64,000 nucleotides of DNA from Halicephalobus mephisto. Taxonomy: Eukaryota > Nematoda > Chromadorea > Rhabditida > Panagrolaimidae. Below are positions 45,606 to 60,700 of the stretch, piece by piece (position 1 is the stretch's first letter; each line of letters begins with the position of its first letter). The stretch lies in NCBI GenBank assembly GCA_009193035.1, contig SWDT01000275.1, positions 124,001 to 188,000 of the forward strand, given 5' to 3'. The notes under the pieces are model-generated. The model had not been told where the DNA came from. It saw only the letters and a program-made list of their open reading frames with translations, and searched no databases. A program made the translations under genes and the position numbers.

Positions 45606-45705
45606 ATGAGTCCATCCTCATCCGGAGGACTGCGTTCATATTGGGCACGGTTGAACGCCCTTCTTTTTCTGACATTATTCATTGGAAGTGCCATATCCCA
45701 TAATC
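45606..45705 (+). other. let-805: Signal-peptide exon of the let-805-like gene
   Basis: ATG directly after TTTCCAG. It encodes MSPSSSGGLRSYWARLNALL then a hydrophobic core (LFLTLFIGSAIS), with donor GTAAGT in phase 1. It is separated from the first FN3 exon by a 2.2-kb repeat-rich intron. Confidence 0.8.
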
Positions 45706-48700
45706 GTAAGTCCTGATTTTGTTAATTTTATTATCTCAAATAAGAAAATAAACTTTCTTAATAAAAAAAATCAAATTTTTATTATCTCAAATAAGAAAAT
45801 AAATTTTTTCAATAAAAAAAAGTAAATTTCTATTATCTTAAATAAGAAAATAATTTTTTTCAATAAAAAAAAGTAAATTTTTATTATTTTTAAATAAGAA
45901 AATAAATTTTCTTAATAAAAAAAAGCAAATTTCTATTATTTTTAAATAAGAAAGATAAATTTCTATTGTTTTAAATAAGAAAAAGTTAATTTTTATTTTT
46001 TTTAAATAAGAAAATAAATTTTTATTTTTTTAAATAAAAAGGTGAATTTAAAAAATTTTCGTATAAAATGATTTTTTTATAGTTTTTAAAAAAAATAAAT
46101 CTTTTTTAAGAATTTTTAAAACTTTTTTGAATAAAAAAGTAGTTTTAAAATTTTGGATTTTTATTTATTTTTAAATGAATTATAAATTTTTTGGAATTAT
46201 TGTTCTTGTGGAATTTCACAAGACCCCGTAAAATGCGATTTTTCTTCTTGACGAAAGATTATGAATAGCTCCGTTGACGATAATTTTTCGCAGGTCCAAT
46301 GAGTGTCATCTTGACCGGACAACAAGTTTTCATTTTTCTTCGTCAAATTCCTAAAATTTAAATTTTAAACAATATCGGTCATTTTTGAAATTCTTTAAAA
46401 TTAAAATTTTTTATTTTTTGAAAATTAATTTTTTTGAAATTCTTTAAAATTAAAATTTTTTATTTTTTGAAAATTAATTTTTTTGAAATTCTTTAAAATT
46501 AAAAAAATATTATTTTTAAAAAATTATTTTTTTCGAAATTGTTTAAAATTAAAATTTTTTATTTTTTGAAAATTAATTTTTTCGAAGTTCTTTAAAATTA
46601 AAAATTTTTTTTCGAAATTTTCTAAAATTTATTATTTTTTTTTATTTTTTTGAAATTTTTATAATTCTTTAAAATTAAATAAAAATTTTTTTTTCTGGAC
46701 CTATCCTTATGGGAATTTGATTTTTATGATTTTTACTACAGAAAAAGTAAACAAAAAATAATTTGACGAAAAATTTGGATAACTTCAAAAAGACCGCCAT
46801 GGGCACTTATTTTCCGGTCAAGAGAAATCAAATGAGGCAAACTGATTGATCTAAATTTTTTTTAAATTTAAAAAAAACTTATTCAATTTTAACTTTGACA
46901 AAAATAATATTTTTTATTTAAAAAATTTTTTTTTGAAAAATAAAATAAAAATTATTTAAAATATTTAAAAGATTATTTTCGTGCTGGGACTAAAGTTAAA
47001 AATAATTTTATTTTTCGTGCTGGGACCATAATTGAAAGTGAAATTACTTTTCGTGTTAGGACCAAAATTGAAAATACTTCCGATTTTCGTGCTGGGACCA
47101 AAGTTAAAAATAATTTTACTTTTCGTGTTGGTACTAAAGTTAAAAATGATTCATTTTTTTTAGATTAAAGTTGAAAGTGATTTTATTTTTCGTGTTGGGA
47201 TCAAAATTGAAAGTGGTTTTATTTTTTTTCTAGATCTAGATTAAAATTATTTTTCGTGGCAGGACCAAGGTTAAAGAAGTTTGTTTTTATTTTTAATCGA
47301 TGTGTAATGAAAACACTGCGTGAGTCAAGAATGAGCAATCAAAGGGAATTGAATGAACGAATAAAACTTGGATCCGTGGGGTATTCCGAAAACCGCAACT
47401 AGAATGACAAAACCGGCTTCTGATTTTCTTTATGACTCAGATTGTGATTAGTTTTTCGTTTACAATAGATTTCTTAAAATTGATTGATTTTTAATTTTTT
47501 TTAAATTTAGTGATTTTCACTTTTTTATTCTAAATTTTTCGTAGGCGTTTGACGCAATAGTTTTGAGCTGGGAAAATTGCGCAGTTTCAAAAAAGTAAAC
47601 AAAATAAATATTCTTATCTTGGATTTTTGTAACTTGACAAAAGGGATAAATCCGATTTTACAAATGAATAAGAACTTCAAAAAATATAAATAAAATTTAA
47701 ATAAGAAAAATAAAAAAAAATTAAATAAAATTTAAAAAAAATTAAAAAACTTTAAATTTTAAAAAATTAAAAAATTTTAAATTTTGAAAAATCAGGAAAT
47801 TTTAAATTTTAAAAAATTTAAAAACTTTAAAATTAAAAAATTAGAAAATTTTAAATTTTAAATTTTAAAAAATTGAAAAATAAAATTTCAGAAGACCATA
47901 ACGTAAGGGTAAAGAGATCAGAAAGTTTGTTGACAGTAGAATGGGAAGGAATCCAGAGTGGAGACCATCCAGATTCGGACATCAGAGGATTCATCGTCGA
48001 GTACAGAGCGGAGAAGGAATCTGAATGGAATGTGCATTCTGGGGTTATCCCTTACAGAGGTCCCAATTATCAATATCAGGTCAAGGTAAATTTTTTAATT
48101 TATGAAATAATTACTTTGTTGAGATACAGCCGACTCTCGATTTAGCGTCACTTAGTTTAACGTAACTCTCGATTTTACGTAATTTTTTTCGTTAAAATTA
48201 TTATTTCGAAAAATCTAAAAAAATTATTTTTATAAAATCAGAAACTAAATGCCTCAGGGAAAAAGGTACTGTAGAATTAATTTTTTAGATTAATTTTTTT
48301 CGTTAAAATTAATATTTTAAAAAATTGTTTTTATAAAATCAGGAACTAAATGCCTCAGGGAAAAAGGTACTGTAGAATTGATTTTTTCGTTAAAATTAAT
48401 ATTTTAAAAAATTATTTTTATAAAATCAGAAACTAAATGCCTCAGGAAAGGAATTTTTTTTTAAAATAAAATTTTTCTATAGTTTGTTTTAAATTTAAAA
48501 AATTCGTTTTTGGGCCATTGATTTTGATCAAAGTTTTAAATTGTTTTTTACACATTTTTGGAATGAAAAGTAGCCACGACAACAGATTGTTTACTTCTCG
48601 TGAATTTTTTTTGGAAATAATCAAGTTTTGTTCTGAGACTGGCCAACGCCCGGTCTTGCCAATTTTCTTCCAGTTAGAAAACAGGTTTTTTAAAAAATTA

Positions 48701-51700
48701 TTTTTAATTTTTTTCGATAGCTTTAAAGCAAAGAAAAAATTAGTTAATTTTTAATAAATTTAAAAAATAATTTAGAAAAGTTTTCAAAGATTATTTTTAA
48801 AAAAATTTTGGAACATGATTTTAAAGAACAATTTTCAAAGATAATTTTAAAAAAATTTTAAAGATGATTTTAGAAATAATTTTCAAAGATTATTTTAGAA
48901 AAATCTTTAAATATAATTTTAAAAAAATTTTAAAGATAATTTTGAAGAAATAATTTTTAAAGATGATTTTAGAAAAAGTTTTTACATATAATTTTAGAAA
49001 AAATTTCAAAGATAATTTTAAAAAAATTTTAAAGATGATTTTAGAAATAATTTTCAAAGATTATTTTAGAAAAGATTTTGGAACATGATTTTAAGGAAAA
49101 AAATTTTTCAGATCCCGAAACTTCCTACAGGAGTATCGTACTTTGTTAGAATAAAGGTCCTCGGAGAAGGTAATGCTGTTCTTGTTGAGACCCCGGAAAT
49201 CAGAGCTAGGAACGAGATAGTTAGCATCAAATGTGAAGCGGACCAGATCACGGCCCCTCGGGACGTGAAAATAAAAGAACGAACAAAATTCAGTGTTGCT
49301 TTTTCTTGGTCACCTCCGGAATGTGGTAGTGTTGGGGAATATCAGATCGAACTTCGGGGTCTTCTTGATGGAAAATTCGATGTTCATCATCAAACAGTTG
49401 TTCAACCTTCGGCAAGTGTACCTAATTTGCTTCCGAAAACTGATTACGAAATCAGAGTAAGAGCTGTGGATCGATCGAAAGCCGTTGGACCTTGGACTTC
49501 GGATTTGATCACAGTCACCACCAAAGGCGAAGGTTTGTTCCATTTTCAATAATTAAAAAAAATTTTCTTTTTAATTTTTAATAATTTTTAAAAATTATAA
49601 TTTTTAAATTCTTGTTTTTTAAATTTTTAATAATTTTTTAAAATTTTCTTAATTTTTAATAATTTTTTAAAATTATAATTTTTAAATTTTTAAAATTTCA
49701 AATTTTTAATATATATTTAAAAATTCGGATTTTTAACGTTTATTATTTTTTTAAGCTCCTGAAACTGAAGGAAAAATCGACATTGAATACACTTCTGATA
49801 CTGATGCCAGAATCCACTGGACCCATTTTGACGATGAACGATTGCAACAATATGAGGTATTTTTTAAAGTTTAAATATTTTTCAAATTTCCTACTTTTAA
49901 ATTTTTTCATTTTTTTAATATCCTCAAATTCAGGAATTTTTTATTTTAAATTTAAAATTTTTATTTTTTTAAAATTTTTTAATTTTTAAAATTTTCTTTA
50001 TTTTTGAAATTTTTTTATTTTAAATTTAAAAATTTTGTATTTAAAAATTAAAATTCTAATAACGTCAGTCTGTGTTTACTTTAGTTATTTTACAACAAGA
50101 AAATTTCGAATTTTACTTTTTTTTGCTCTTCTTCAAGCGTTGATTGCAAGTGAAATTTTCCAAACTTTTTGTTTACAAACTTTTTTTTATTTACAAATAA
50201 AACAAATTGTTTTCTTAGAATTACTGTAGTTTCTGAAAAGTTCGAAAATTCGCTTTGGGATTATTTTTTGGAAAAATTTTATAATTTATGATTATGAAAT
50301 TTTATAAAATTAAAATATTGTTAAAGAAGATCAAAGTTATAATCTAGATTACTGTAGTTTCTGAAAACTTTGAAAATTCGCTTCGGGACCATTTTTTGGA
50401 AAAGTGTTATTTTTGAATTTTTGCAATTTATGATTATGAAATTTTATAAAATTAAAATATTGTTAAAGAAGATCAAAGTTATAATCTAGATTACTGTAGT
50501 TTCTGAAAAGTTCGAAAATTTGCTTCGGGACCATTTTTTGGAAAAATGTTATTTTTGAATTTTATAATTTATGATTGATTACGAAATCACTGCTTAAAAT
50601 GCAAATTCTAACTTTAGGTTACTGTAGTTTTTGGAATTCTTTGAAAATTGTTTTTTGATTTTTAATTTTTTATAGATTTTCTTTTTTATTTTTTACAAAT
50701 GTATAACAAGTTATTTTTGCGAATTTAGTATAATCTTCGCTTTGGAGTTCTTTTTGAACAGCTTGTTCCTTTGAACGACAACCTGCCGCCAAAGGCGATG
50801 ATCTATTGTTACTCTGATCATATCTGATTAACCGATTTGGGATTTAGGAAAAACAAAACTTACAAAAAATCTGATTTCAAGGGAAAAATTAAAATTAAAA
50901 AGGAAACAAAATTCAATTTAAAAAATAAAAATAAAAATAAATTTAAAAAATTAGAAATTTAAAGAAATTTATAAAAATAAAAATAAAAAAAAATAAAGAT
51001 TTATGAAAATAAAAATTTATAAAAATAAAAATAAAAAAATAAAGTTTTATGAAAATAGAAATTTATAAAAATAAAAATAAAAAAATAAAGATTTATAAAA
51101 ATAAAAATTTATGAAAATAGAAATTTATAAAAATAATAAAATTTTTAGGTTGTTCTTGTTCAATATGAAAACAACGAAATTCAGAAGATTGAGAGAACTA
51201 GAGTGGCTCCGGATCAGGATAGTTTCTTGTTTTCTGACTTATCTCCTAATTCAGAGTACGAAATCGGAGTTATTGCTTATGTAGATCATGAACCCAGGAA
51301 AGTCTACAGAATCAGTCTGACTACAGCTGCTCAACCTGCTCTTCTGCTGGATTCTGAACCTGTCGTTGTGAAAGATGGAGATTTGTATACTGTACATTGG
51401 AAGAAACCAGAAGACGTTTCTGTAACTAAGTTCATTGTTGAATTTAAACCGACAAATGAAACTCGATGGAGAAGGGTTTCTGAAGACAGAACAGCTTCTG
51501 AAGACGAAGAAAGTTATTCTGTTTCTGCTCCTGAATTATCTCATGCGTTTTCTGTCAGAATCGTCGTTGTTGATGAAGAACAAAGAGCAGTGGCGAGAAC
51601 GAAGGAGGCCCTTGTTTCCGGAGGGGTCGGGGCTTGTGAAGGTGTTTCGGGAGCTCCATCCGATATAAAAGTTAAAAATTTTGAAAATTCTTTAATTTTT

Positions 51701-54700
51701 TCATGGAATATTCCTTCATGTGATGAAGATTTAAGTTCAATTTTGGGATATGAATACATGTTCTGGAATCACGATGATGGAATGCCTTCTGATGTGACTG
51801 ATTTTACTCCTAAGAATACTGTAACTATAAAGAACGTCAATCTTGCTTCTGTGTATTCCTTCAGAATCCGCAGCAGACTCACAAATGGTCATAGTTCTTG
51901 GTCTCAGACTTTTGAAACTAACAATGTTCAAAAATCAGGTTTGTTTTTTTTATTTTTTAAATTTCCTCAGTTTGAAAATCAGTATCGAGGTCTGTAAAGT
52001 AGTCAATATCAAGATTTAATTTAATTCAGTCCAATGATTAAGTAGACCAACTTGCTTCAATGTTGCAGGCACACTGCAGATTTTGAAGTCGATTTTTTTA
52101 TAAATATTGCACGCAATCTGCGAATTTGAGGTAGACTTATTTACTTGAAAGTTGCACGCAACATGCAGATTTTAGTTTTGAAGTTGATCTTTACAAACAT
52201 TGCAAGCAATATGCAGATTTAAGATCACCTTATTTGTTTAAAAGTTGCAAGCAATCTGCAGATTTTAGTTTTGAAGTTGATCTTTGTAAACATTGCAAGC
52301 AACATGCAAATTTTGATTTTGAATTTTAAGTATCAAAACATTGCAAGCAACATGCAGATTTAAGATCACCTTATTTGTTTAAAAGTTGCACGCAACCTGC
52401 GGATTTTGACTTTGATGTCGACTTGTTTATAGACCTCGATTTTGCTTTTTTTTGTGTTCACGCATATTAACCCGGTTTTTTTTCTAATTCTACTAATTCT
52501 GCTTTATTTCATGTAATAACAATCTGGGCCTTCTGGACAAATAAAAATTCGGCAAATAACATCGAAGGTTTGTTTTGAATAATTTTTGAAATTAATCTTT
52601 GTGAATTTGCCCTGAGGCAAAAATTGTCTAAAATCTAATTTCAGAAATTTTTCACCATCTCTAATGTCTTAATTTTAAATTCGGAAATCCGCGAAAATCA
52701 AAAAATTAAAAATTAACGATGACCATGTTGTCCATTACCTTCTGTCTTATCTCGCTGAATCCGGTTTTAGCTTATTTCAATTATGAAACTCACCATCAAT
52801 CATATCTGAATTCTGTCCCCTTAAATTAATTCACAAATATCTTTTAAAAAATCTTGGGGAAATAATTTAAAAATTAATAAAAATATTTTTATTTTTAAAA
52901 AGGTTTTTGAATTTAAGAAAATTTTAAAGAATTTTTTAAATTTAAGAAAATTTTTAAAAAATTAAAGTTTTAAAAAAATTTTTTAATTTGAGAAAATTTA
53001 AAAGTTTTAAAAAATTTTTTGAATTTAATAAAAATTTTAAAAATGTTTAAAAATTAAAGTTTTAAAAAATTGTAAATTTAAGAAAGTTTTAAAAAATGTT
53101 TAAAAATTAAAGTTTTAAAAAATTTTTTGAATTTAATAAAAATTTTAAAAATGTTTAAAAATTAAAGTTTTACAAAATTGTAAATTTAAGAAAATTTTAA
53201 AAATGTTTAAAAATTAAAAAGTTTTAAAAAATTGTAAATTTAAGAAAATTTTAAAGAATTTTTCTTGGGGAGAAAATTAATAATGCTTCTGATATCTATC
53301 ATCCTTCTGAAGTGTGAAGTGTTAGTTGGCCGTTGAACAAATGAGGGTTGAATGCATTTTAGAAAAAGAAAATATCTATCATCAGAGAATTGTCCTTCTT
53401 CCGTCCAAAAATTACTTGGTTTTTACTCCGTTGGATGAGCATCAGGGACTCGTGGCTAATGCAAAGTAAGGATATACTGTAAAAATTAAAATTTACAGTA
53501 AAATTTAGGATTAATTATAAATTGGAATCTTCGACAAATTGGATCAATTTTGAACGTCCTGTTTCATTTTTTGATTGTCCGATTGAAGTTGGCGAAAAAA
53601 ATCTTTGTTTTGATCTCAGCGATCTGGAATACGGTAAACAATACGAAAGTAATGTAAGTTTTAAATTTTAAAAATTTAATTTTCTAATTTTTCCAATTTT
53701 TTGTAAATTTTAAAAATTTAATTTTCTAATTTTTCCAATTTTTTGTAAATTTTAAAAAGTTAAAATATTTAATTTTCTTTATTTTTTAACATCTTAGTAT
53801 TTTTTAGTTTTTTATTTTTGATTTTTGAAGAAATTTTATTTTCAATTTTAATTTTTTATTAAAATTATTTTTTTTTTAAATTTTTTATTAAAATTGTTTT
53901 TTTTAAATTTTTTATTAAAGTTGTTTTTTAAGGTTGTCTATCAGCTGGACAACGGTCATTGGGTCAAACCTGGCAGTCATATCGACTTTGTTCTTGTTGA
54001 ATCTGGTAAATTGTTCATATATTTTTAAAATAAGTAAAATAAGGAATTTTTAGATCCAAATGCAGCTCCAACTAAGCCGAGTAATCTCCACATCAGAGGT
54101 CATGGTTCGAAAAAAATCGAAGTTCGGTGGTTGCCCCCGCTGAATTCTGTTCCTGTGGCGTTTTATGAAGTTTCTGTAACGGATACTGTAGGGAATGTTT
54201 TTCGAGAAATTGTACTTGGATCGATTTATTCGCATGTTTTTGAAAATCTGGGTCCAACGGGGGTCTACAGTATCCAGGTCAGAGCTGTTTCGAATTCCGG
54301 AACTCCTGGAGAACCGATTTCGAAATTATTTTCGCTTTCTGGATCTACTCATGATCATCACAAACAAAACATCCATATTCGGCAGCCTTCTACGGAAGAA
54401 ATTGGAAGTTCGTTTATTGTCAGGTTTACGGTAGAAGGAAAACAAGAATTTGTGAAGGCCTTCCAAATTGAACAAAAATCGGATACTGTAGAATCTTGGA
54501 AAAAAATTGGAAATTTGATTCCTGTGGATAATTCTAGACTTCATTACGAAGAAAAAATTCGAAAAGATTCTGTTTCATCCGGATCTGAATTGAGGATTAT
54601 TGCCATCGGAAATGACGGAAAAAAAATTGCTCATTCAAATTCGAAAAAAATTGAAAATTTTTGCAAAGGTTTGAAATAATTTTAAAAAAAAAATTTACAT

Positions 54701-57700
54701 AGTAATTTAGAAATTGAAAAAAATCCAACAGATGTACATTTAATTAAAATTTCTGAAAAATCTACAATTCTTCGATGGAAGTACCCCAACCCCATTGGAT
54801 TCGATTGTGGTCTTTATTTCGTAATAACTGGAACAATTGATGATATATTTATTCAAAAAATTATTAATGGAAATCAACGTGAAGCTAAATTTGATAATAA
54901 TGGTGATAATTGGAATCTTCGTATTGCTGCTGCAAATACTGTAGGAACTGGTCCGGTTTCATCGCCAGTCCATCTCAATAGCGGACGGCATGGTAGGAAA
55001 ACTCAACAAATTTTTTCCTATTTTTCAGTGTTTCGATTTATCAAAGTTGAAAGTCAGAATTCAAAGTCGAAATTTGAAATTTTCGTGCTGAGACATGACT
55101 TTTAAAATTTAGACTTTTCGTGTTGGGATATGGCTTTTGAAGTTCGAAATTTTCGTGTTGGGATATGACTTTTAAAATTTAGACTTTTCGTGCTGAGATA
55201 TGGCTTTTGGAATTTGAAATTTTCGTGCTGAGATATGACTTTTGAAGTTCGAAATTTTCGTGTTGGGATATGACTTTTGGAATTAAAAAATTTCGTACTA
55301 AGATGTTACTTTTGAAATTTTGATTTTTCGTGATAGAACACAACTTTCAAAATTTCGACTTTTCGTGTTGAGACATGTTTCGAAAAACTAAGATATCAAG
55401 TTTCGTAAATTTAATTAAAAAATGCAAATTTTAAAAAAAATCTTTATTATTTTGGAACAAAAAATTAAAATTTTGACTTTGAACTTTGATCATCAACTTT
55501 GACAAAACAGTTGAATTTGAACCTTATGTTTAAAAAATCTCATCCAAACATGTCTAGTCTTTTTGTTTTTTGTCCAACTTTCTTTTTCCCCTCGTTATCG
55601 AACCATGTCTCCAAGTCCATGTTTTTATAGCTCACGAAACTCATCATCGTCGATCAAAACGTTCAATCTGTGATCCACGAACTGACTTTTGGTGCAGGGA
55701 TGAAAAATTTTCAGCTGATCGTGGTGCTGAACAGCGCGGAGGTTTGTAAACTAGAAAAGTTCTGCCACAAGTCCTCCCTTGGGGCATTCAGTCCCTTAGG
55801 GCATTTTATTTTCTAAAATTTTATTGATTTTAAAATTTTATTTTCTAAAATTTTATTAATTTTAGAACTTTATTTTATAAAATTTTATTAATTTTAAAAT
55901 TTTAGTTTTTAGAATTTTATTTTCTAAAATTTCATTATTTTTGAAATTTCATTTTTTAAAATTTCATTATTTTCAAAATTATTTATTTTTTTTTTAATTT
56001 TTATTATTTTTGAAATTTTATTTTTTAAATTATTTTTTTCAGTCTTTGGTTACTGTATAATGTATAGAAAAATGATTTTAAATAAGGTTTTGGAATTAAT
56101 GAAAATCTTAGAAGATTTAATGCCTTTAGGGGATAAATGCCCCAGGGGAGGAAGTATGGTAGAGCTTGCTAGACGTTTAGTGTGCCGTGTACCTTTCCTT
56201 CGGCTTCGCGCAATTTAGAAGCTGATTGTGTGTGCCGCAAGTAATCGAGAAAAAAAACCTTATCTTGAAGTGGATCTTTCATATTTTCCTACTGTAACAT
56301 TTTGAAAGATTCTTGTACTATTTCATTTCTTGCTTCTTGAGCTTTATGCTTGGTACTGTAGAATCCTGCTTCTTTGCTCTTTCGATCCTAATTTCGAACT
56401 TTGTTAATTTTTTTTTTTCGTTTTTTTTTGCTTTTTTATTTTTTTTTTAAATTTAAAAATAATTTAATTTTAGCCTTGATATCCACTCCTCGGGTTTCCC
56501 AAACTCGTGAAAACGACATCCTTGTCCAATGGCGTTCTCAGAACAATGGACGTGGGGTGTTCGGGTACCGGGTACAGTACCGTCCGAATCAATCTGCCGG
56601 ATGGATTCCTTATGGGTAAAAAAATTAATTTTAAATTTAAAAAAAAAATTTTTTTTTAGTCAAATTGTACCGTATGTTGGAGATAACGAAGAATACAATC
56701 AAAAACTTACTGGATTAAGTGTTGGTCAATCTTATCAAATTCATGTTCAAGCTCTTGATCGTAATTCTTATGTTTTGTTCACGAGTTCTGAAGTAGATGC
56801 TCAATCGACTTGTTCGTCTCCGACCCATCCTCCGTCCCACATCAAAGCAGATACTCCTGATGGCAGTCATGTCAGAATCACTTGGGCTACTCCTCCACAA
56901 TCCACCTGGGGCTGTAATCAAATCCAAATCGAACTTCAAGTGGATGAACCCAGGGGAATTCCTCCAGTGAAAGTCGATGGACGTCAGACAAGTCATGTTT
57001 TTTCGTCGAATTCGGAACAAACTTGGGCCGTCAGACTTAGAATCGTCAATTCTGCGGGTCAAAGTTCATGGTCTCCTGCTGTTACTACTCGTTCCACTGG
57101 GGGTGCTGAAAACAGCATTGAAGGTCCTTTTGTCACTCAGATTCAAGGAATTCCGAAAATTACTTGGAGAATTCGTCCTGGAGTCGATAAAGATCTGATT
57201 TCTCATTTTCAAGTTGAATGGAGAAGTCAATCTGAACCCCGATGGAACACCCACAGAAACACCATTCCGTATTCTGATTGGCAAAGACCTTATACTCTTG
57301 ATCTCGGAGATCTCCCTAAGGGACACAGTTATCAAGTCCGGGTCAAAGCCATCGACCATAATCGCGGAATTGCCTTCACTTCGGCTTCTGTTTCCATCCA
57401 GACCGGTTCTCAATGTTCTCAACCCCGGCGTTCTCCTCAAGCCGTGACCGTCACGCCCTTAGGGCCCACTAGAATCCGACTTAGTTGGCAACCAATTCCT
57501 GAAAGTGAATGGAATTGTGATCGTATTTGGTATGTTGTAAAATACAGTAGTCCTGAAAGTCAAGGATTTCGTAATTTGACAAATGGAGAAAATGAAGTTG
57601 TTTTTGATTCTAAACCTCATACTCAATGGCATTTTGAAGTTCAAGCTGCTAATCCTGGTGGAGCTACTCAATGGTCTCGTCCTGCAAATACTCAAACTCT

Positions 57701-60700
57701 TTCCACTGCTCCAGGGCCTGTGGGAGATTTGATTGTTTATCCGTTATCTGCTGAATCAGTTCAACTTTCATGGCGTCAACCTCAGAATCCTAATGGAGTT
57801 ATTTCTGGTTATGAAATCACTTATCAATTGATTTCTAAAGGAATGTGTGACAATACTCCTGAACAACCAATTACAGTAACCAGTCAACAACCGGGATATA
57901 CAATTACTGGATTAAAACCTCATTCTAAATACCGTATTGGAGTGGCTGCAAGAACTACGATTGCAGGTGAACGTGTTTCGAGGGAGATTCTGACGGAGCA
58001 GTCTGTTCCGACAGCTGCTCCTGCTCATGTCAGAGTGGATAATCCTCTGGAATCCAGTGCTGATCTCAGTTATCAAGCTCCTCCTTGTGCTCACACTAAT
58101 GGAGACATTACTGAATACGAATATGAAGTTACTGCTTCTGATCGTTATGCTAATGTTCCTAGAATTCAAGAACGCACTAGAGGGACTAGAGTGTCTTTGA
58201 GGAACTTGGTCCCTGATACTCGGTACAACGTCAAAGTCCGGGCTTACACCAGCAGGGGACCCGGACCGTGGTCTGGTGGTGTTCCTTTCATGACCGGAGG
58301 CAGACGTCCAGCTTCTGGAACCCCTCCTCCTGCTAGAGTCGTCACCACTGGCCCTACAGAAGCCAATGTTGTATGGCATTCTACTCCTCAAAATGCAAAT
58401 TATTATGATAAATATCGTTGTCAATATCGTTCACAAGGAACACAACAATATCAAGAACGACAATTTCCTGCTTATAATCCTTGTAGTCAGGAAATTATTC
58501 GTCGTCAACAACTTCCACCATCGACTCCTCAACAACAGACCCATTGCGGAAGAATCGACAACTTGAAACCGGACGAAACTTACGACTTTCAGGTTTCTGC
58601 CCATGTTCAAGGAGGCCAATGGTCCAACTGGTCTCCTCCTCAGAGAACCAGAATCGGCGAAGGACCTGTTCAAATTGCTTCTGTCTACAAAATTGGAAGT
58701 ACTCCAACAAGTCTGCATTTTGGATGGACAATTCGTCCTACTGATCAACTTCGTTGTACTTCTTTTAGACTTACAATTGTTCCTAAAGATGGTTCTGCTC
58801 AACCTCGGATTTTCACTGTTGATAGAAACACGAATCAATATCGTGTTGATGGACTTCGTCCTGGAACTGTTTATTCTGTTACGGTGGAAGCTAGTTCTGG
58901 TCAACGATGGGGTCCTGGAATCACGGTCGATATGGCTACAGACAGCGATCAAATATCTGGTCTTCAACAAGCTCCACGTGTAATCGAAGAAAAAGCCACA
59001 TCTGTCACGATTGAATGGGATGTTCCTGGACAGATCCAATGTAGTAATTTCATGGTGGAATACAGATTAGACAACGGTGTTTGGCAACAACATAATCGAA
59101 GAATTCCTTGTACTCCTGGAAAACGGACTTATATTTCTACTGTTGATAATTTACCAACTAATAGTATTGTAGATTTGAGAGTTCGAATTGTTTCTACATC
59201 TAATCAACCATCTAATCCTTCTCCTGAAGCTCGTGCTAGAACCAAGTGTTCTGCTCCAGAAAGCCCTCCACAAGCCGTCCGCGCCGACGCTCCGTCCACG
59301 AACGAAGTCCGGGTTTCCTGGGCTCGTCCGGCGAAAGAAACCTGGAATTGCGATCAACTTACAATTGAAATCGGATACAAAACAGGAAATCAACCAGAAA
59401 AAATAGTTCCTGTTCCTGTAGATAAAACAGATTATGTATTTCCATCTGAACCTAATACACGATGGACGATTCGTGTTCGAGCTAGTAATCAAGTTGGATC
59501 TAGTCCTTGGTCTGGTGAACAAACTGTTACTACTCGGCAAGGAGCCCCTGCTGGAGTTCGTGATCTCAGAGTTACCCCGCTTTCCCCTAACGAAATGAGG
59601 GTTCAGTGGTCTCCTCCAGCTCAAGCCCATGGAAACATCGTCGGATACGATATCAGCTATCGTTTGAAGCACAGATTGGCTTGTCCGGAAGAGGAACCTA
59701 GAGATGTTAGTAGAGATTTTGTCACTGTTTATAATCACAAAGATTTGGATTATACTCTTACTGGATTACTTCCTTATTCACTTTATGAAGTTAAAGTTCG
59801 TGCTAGGACCACGGAACTTGGTCCTGAAGAAACTCGTGAAGCTGCTACTTTCCAACAACCACCTAGTGCTCCTCCACTCAATCTCCAACTCACTTATGCC
59901 CTGGAGCGCTCTTTGAGCTTCCAATGGGAACCTGTGGATTGCTCTCAACGTCATGGCGAAATCGTCAATTACGAATACGAAATTCTCGGTCAAGATGACT
60001 GGGCCAAACTCGAACGTCAAATCGCTAATACATCCGACACTAGAATTACTATTGATGGTCTTACTCCGTTTACGAAATATGTCTTCAGAGTCAAAGCTTA
60101 CAATGGAATCGGTGGAGGACCGAACACTGAGAATCTGGATGTCATGACGGCTAAGGCTAATGCTCCATTGCCCCCTCAGGACCTGGTTGTCACACAAGAA
60201 GGAACTGACTTCTTCGTTGTTTCGTGGTTGCCTCCTTATCCTCCTTATGGTCCTCATGATTACTACAAACTTCGTTATCAACTTTTGACTGCTACTGGTT
60301 GGGATGAAATTGAAATTAATGTTGATGATCCGAGACTTGAATGTCCTGCTGTCAGTCCTAGATTCTGTTTTAACATCACTGGACTCGAGAACGGTCAGCA
60401 ATACAGAGTTCAGGTTGCTGCTCACATCGAAGGCGGTGCTTATGGTCCTTGGAGTTCTGCCATCATCGCTAATACTCTACAGATCCTGCCAGATGCTCCA
60501 AGAGCAATCGAACTCATCGCTAAAACTGATCATTCTTTACATATTAAATGGATTCCTCCACTTGATCCTAAAGGCCATATCACTCAATACAGAATCAACA
60601 TCAGACCAAGTGAAGAACCCAATGCTAAACCTGACACTTTCTATGTCGATCATCCTACTTTGGAGTACTTACTCGATAACTTACAACCAGAAACGACGTA

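Noticed and set aside
46290..46345. Possible small let-805 exon after TTTTTCGCAG (RPMSVILTGQQ)
   Set aside because: Its donor would be phase 0, which does not match the next exon (phase 1), so including it breaks the frame.
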